Source of the DNA: Vitis vinifera
Lineage: Eukaryota > Streptophyta > Magnoliopsida > Vitales > Vitaceae
Direction of reading: 5' to 3'
NCBI RefSeq assembly: GCF_030704535.1
Contig: NC_081822.1
Location: 444,001 to 508,000, forward strand
Length of the DNA: 64,000 nucleotides
Position 1 is the stretch's first letter; the number at the start of each line of letters is the position of its first letter. This document shows positions 61,793 through 64,000 of the stretch, one piece after another. The position numbers and the translations under genes were made by a program. The notes below the pieces were generated by a model. That model saw nothing but the letters and a program-made list of their open reading frames with translations, was not told the origin of the DNA and ran no database searches.

Positions 61793-62334
61793 TATAAATT
61801 TCAAATCTTTGACAGTCTCCTTCTCATTTATTTTCATGTCCCCACTTCTCATTCTAACCATTAATTAAGGTTTTTGTTGATGGGAGACTTGGTTGGTGTT
61901 TTCGATAATTGTTTTCTGTTCTTGAAAACAAAAGTCCAAGTACAACTTTTATACTTTGAAGGGACTTGATGATTCTGGGAACTTGGAAGTCTTACATACC
62001 CAAAATTTTTTAATATGATCCATGAAAATATCTAAGTAATGAAAAAATAGGTACATTTAAAGAAGCTTGAAAGTCATTGAAAAAAAAAGGGAGAAAAATC
62101 TATATTTCATGATAATTAAGAAAGAAAATAAATTAAAATAAAATATTTAATTTATACATATTTTTCCTTTCTTGGACTTCCCTTTTATTTTTGTTGCTTA
62201 ATTTTCAAATAAAGGGGAGAAATCAAAATTCAGGGGACTGTTTCAATTATTATGATAACAGCTTTAATTTTTTAATCTCATTTTTATTAGGTTGTTCAAA
62301 AATTAGCTATCATGGCAAATGCTTGGAAGTGATC

Positions 62335-62790
62335 ACTCTCTTAGCATCTAGCAATTTTATCAACACACCATCTAACAAGCACTCCAACTACAATCACACA
62401 ATCAAAAGCACTTCAAGAATTCTATTAGACATATAACCACCCCAATGTCTTGAGTGTACCAAACTTATCATCTTTTATAAATTTAGACTCTAATAGTATG
62501 TTAGACTACTAAACACTAAACTACAATTATACAATAAAAGTGCTTTAAGAGTGCATTTACGTATAATCTTAATACCTCAAATATATATCAAACTTTATCA
62601 TCTTTTATAAATTTAGACTCTAATAGTATGTTAGACTACTAAACACTAAACTACAATTATACAATAAAAGTGCTTTAAGAGTGCATTTACGTATAACCTT
62701 AATACCTCGAGTATATATCAAACTTATCATATTTTATAAATTTAAACTCCAATATGATCTTAGACCATAAATTTAATTTAAAAGCACAGA
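62335..62790. repeat. Tandem array with 129-130 bp unit, about 3.5 copies
   Basis: Copies starting near 62460 and 62589 are almost identical over 130 bp (shared block tcttttataaatttagactc at 62471 and 62601). A third, partial and more diverged copy starts near 62718 and a degenerate copy precedes at about 62335-62459 (actacaatcacacaatcaaaagcacttcaag aligned with actacaattatacaataaaagtgctttaag, in shorter blocks). Non-coding, AT-rich. Confidence 0.85.
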
Positions 62791-63854
62791 CTAATGGAGA
62801 ATTACAATCCAAGCTAATTTTGGAAATACTTAATTTTATCATATTGCACATGGTGGGCAATGGCGAAAGGTTGAAAGAAAGAGGATAAAATAAAAGAGAT
62901 GTATTTTAAGATGATTAAATTCAATTAGAATGGTAAATTTAGTGTTGGAATTTTTTATTTTTAAAATAAGAAAATAATAGTATTTTTTACATAAGATACT
63001 AACTCGGAACAAAATTACTATAGGTGCAAGATCCACTAGGCAAGTGTGAGATGTACTAGGTAAGCTGTCATTTTTTTTATTTTATGTTTCAATTTTAAGT
63101 TCTTAATCAATCCAATTCATTTATTTTATTTAGTGGATAAGCTCAACCTACCTAATTTTTACATGAATCATCCGAAAATGTATCAAAGTCAAATTTTAAT
63201 CTTGAAATGGTCTCCTATGGAATGGTGACTCCAATATAAAGGACAGGATTGTCGGCAAAAATATCTAATCAACAATTGAGATGATAGTTGAAAAAACACA
63301 AAAGTTCTCAAAGTATTTTATAATTTTTTATTATTTCTCTAAACATTTTATTATTAAAAATTCATGGAAAAATAACAGGAAAGTAAAAAATGGGAAAAAA
63401 AAATTAAAATCAAGAGATTATTTTTATACCATACTTCAAACTCATTTAACTTATTTTTACTTATTTTATATAAAAATTAAATAATTTAAAAATATTTAAC
63501 TTTTTAATTAATTTTAATTTTATTTGATTTTTTTATATTTTTTTATTATAAAACCAGGAGAAATCTATTTTCGTTATCATTCTTTTGTTTTTATTTAATA
63601 TTTTCTTAAACCCAAACATAACATCTAATTTTTACCAAAAAATCGTGGCAACTGCATCCATCCTATGCAATTTCAATTTGCATAAAACTCATTGCATGAA
63701 GTGGTGAGCTTTTTGAAGAAAATTAGTAAATTAGATATGAAAATTCTTAATAAACTTAAAAAATAGCTTTTCATTTAATCAAAATTCAATCTGTAGCAGG
63801 GTTTAGTCTCAACCCAATGACACTATTTTCTCTTGTAGTTATTTCTCACAAAAA

Positions 63855-63972
63855 CCTATAAATGCCCATCTTGTCTTGCTTCCTCCTAACCTTTTCTTTT
63901 TTCTCCATCACACTTCTTCCTCTCTAGCTTTTGAAAATTGCGATGCATGGTGGGCACCGACCAAAAAAAGTA
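63855..63972 (+). promoter_or_regulatory. Possible promoter and first exon of a gene running off the right edge
   Basis: A TATA-like cctataaatgc (63855-63865) is followed about 30 bases later by a CT-rich leader. An ATG at 63944 opens MHGGHRPKK and then meets a strong donor-like gtaagg at 63970. The frame closes soon after if not spliced. The gene's identity cannot be told. Confidence 0.3.
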
Positions 63973-64000
63973 AGGCACACGCTCTGAATAAAAAAAATAA

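Larger units (their letters stand above)
58620..63840. other. AT-rich spacer upstream of HMGR
   Basis: Mostly AT-rich DNA. Recognisable parts are a non-coding dispersed repeat (59850-60080), a 40-bp tandem pair (60122-60201), an ATC microsatellite (61771-61792) and a 130-bp tandem array (62335-62790). No gene is supported. Confidence 0.55.

Overview
The window is nuclear DNA of a flowering plant. Its genes have many GT..AG introns and encode land-plant families: FAR1-related, CDKB, AT-hook/PPC and plant HMG-CoA reductase. Intergenic DNA is AT-rich and holds plant LINE, SINE and Ty1/copia elements. Gene content, spacing and intron size suggest a woody eudicot such as grapevine; that is an inference from overall resemblance, not a proof. 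No CRISPR array, operon or bacterial feature is present.

Layout. 1-2995 (+): last two exons of a FAR1-RELATED SEQUENCE gene. 2996-5198: AT-rich spacer with a decayed LINE fragment. 5199-7612 (+): an eight-exon B2-type cyclin-dependent kinase (CDKB2) with mitosis-type promoter elements. 9304-30575 (+): a 13-exon ARID plus alpha-crystallin (Hsp20-like) domain gene. Its third intron is 15.1 kb and contains an intact LINE in antisense (18057-24224, perfect 15-bp target-site duplication), two older LINE relics, a short 5'-truncated LINE copy, a tRNA-derived SINE and a perfect 32-bp inverted repeat. 35654-36532 (-): an intronless AT-hook/PPC (AHL) gene of the ESCAROLA/SOB3 type. 36533-45364: long spacer with simple repeats, a diverged duplication and a G-box cluster. 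45365-50830: a degenerate LINE interrupted by a decayed copia element (45538-49912) with both LTRs, PBS, PPT and a 5-bp target-site duplication. 52767-53096 (-): two exons of a small single-span membrane protein gene. 54905-58437 (-): four-exon HMG-CoA reductase. 58438-64000: AT-rich spacer with tandem repeats and, at the right edge, a possible start of another gene.

The host genes are not an evident functional cluster. They cover light-signalling transcription (FAR1-related), G2/M control (CDKB2), chromatin or DNA binding (ARID-Hsp20, AHL) and isoprenoid synthesis (HMGR). I see no clearly new biological system. The most notable structure is the ARID intron: it splits the ARID domain coding region, has repeatedly taken up LINE-type sequence, and carries a LINE whose two ORFs are both open. 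Exon coordinates were derived by reading splice signals and frame by eye; they are consistent in phase but are not backed by transcript data.
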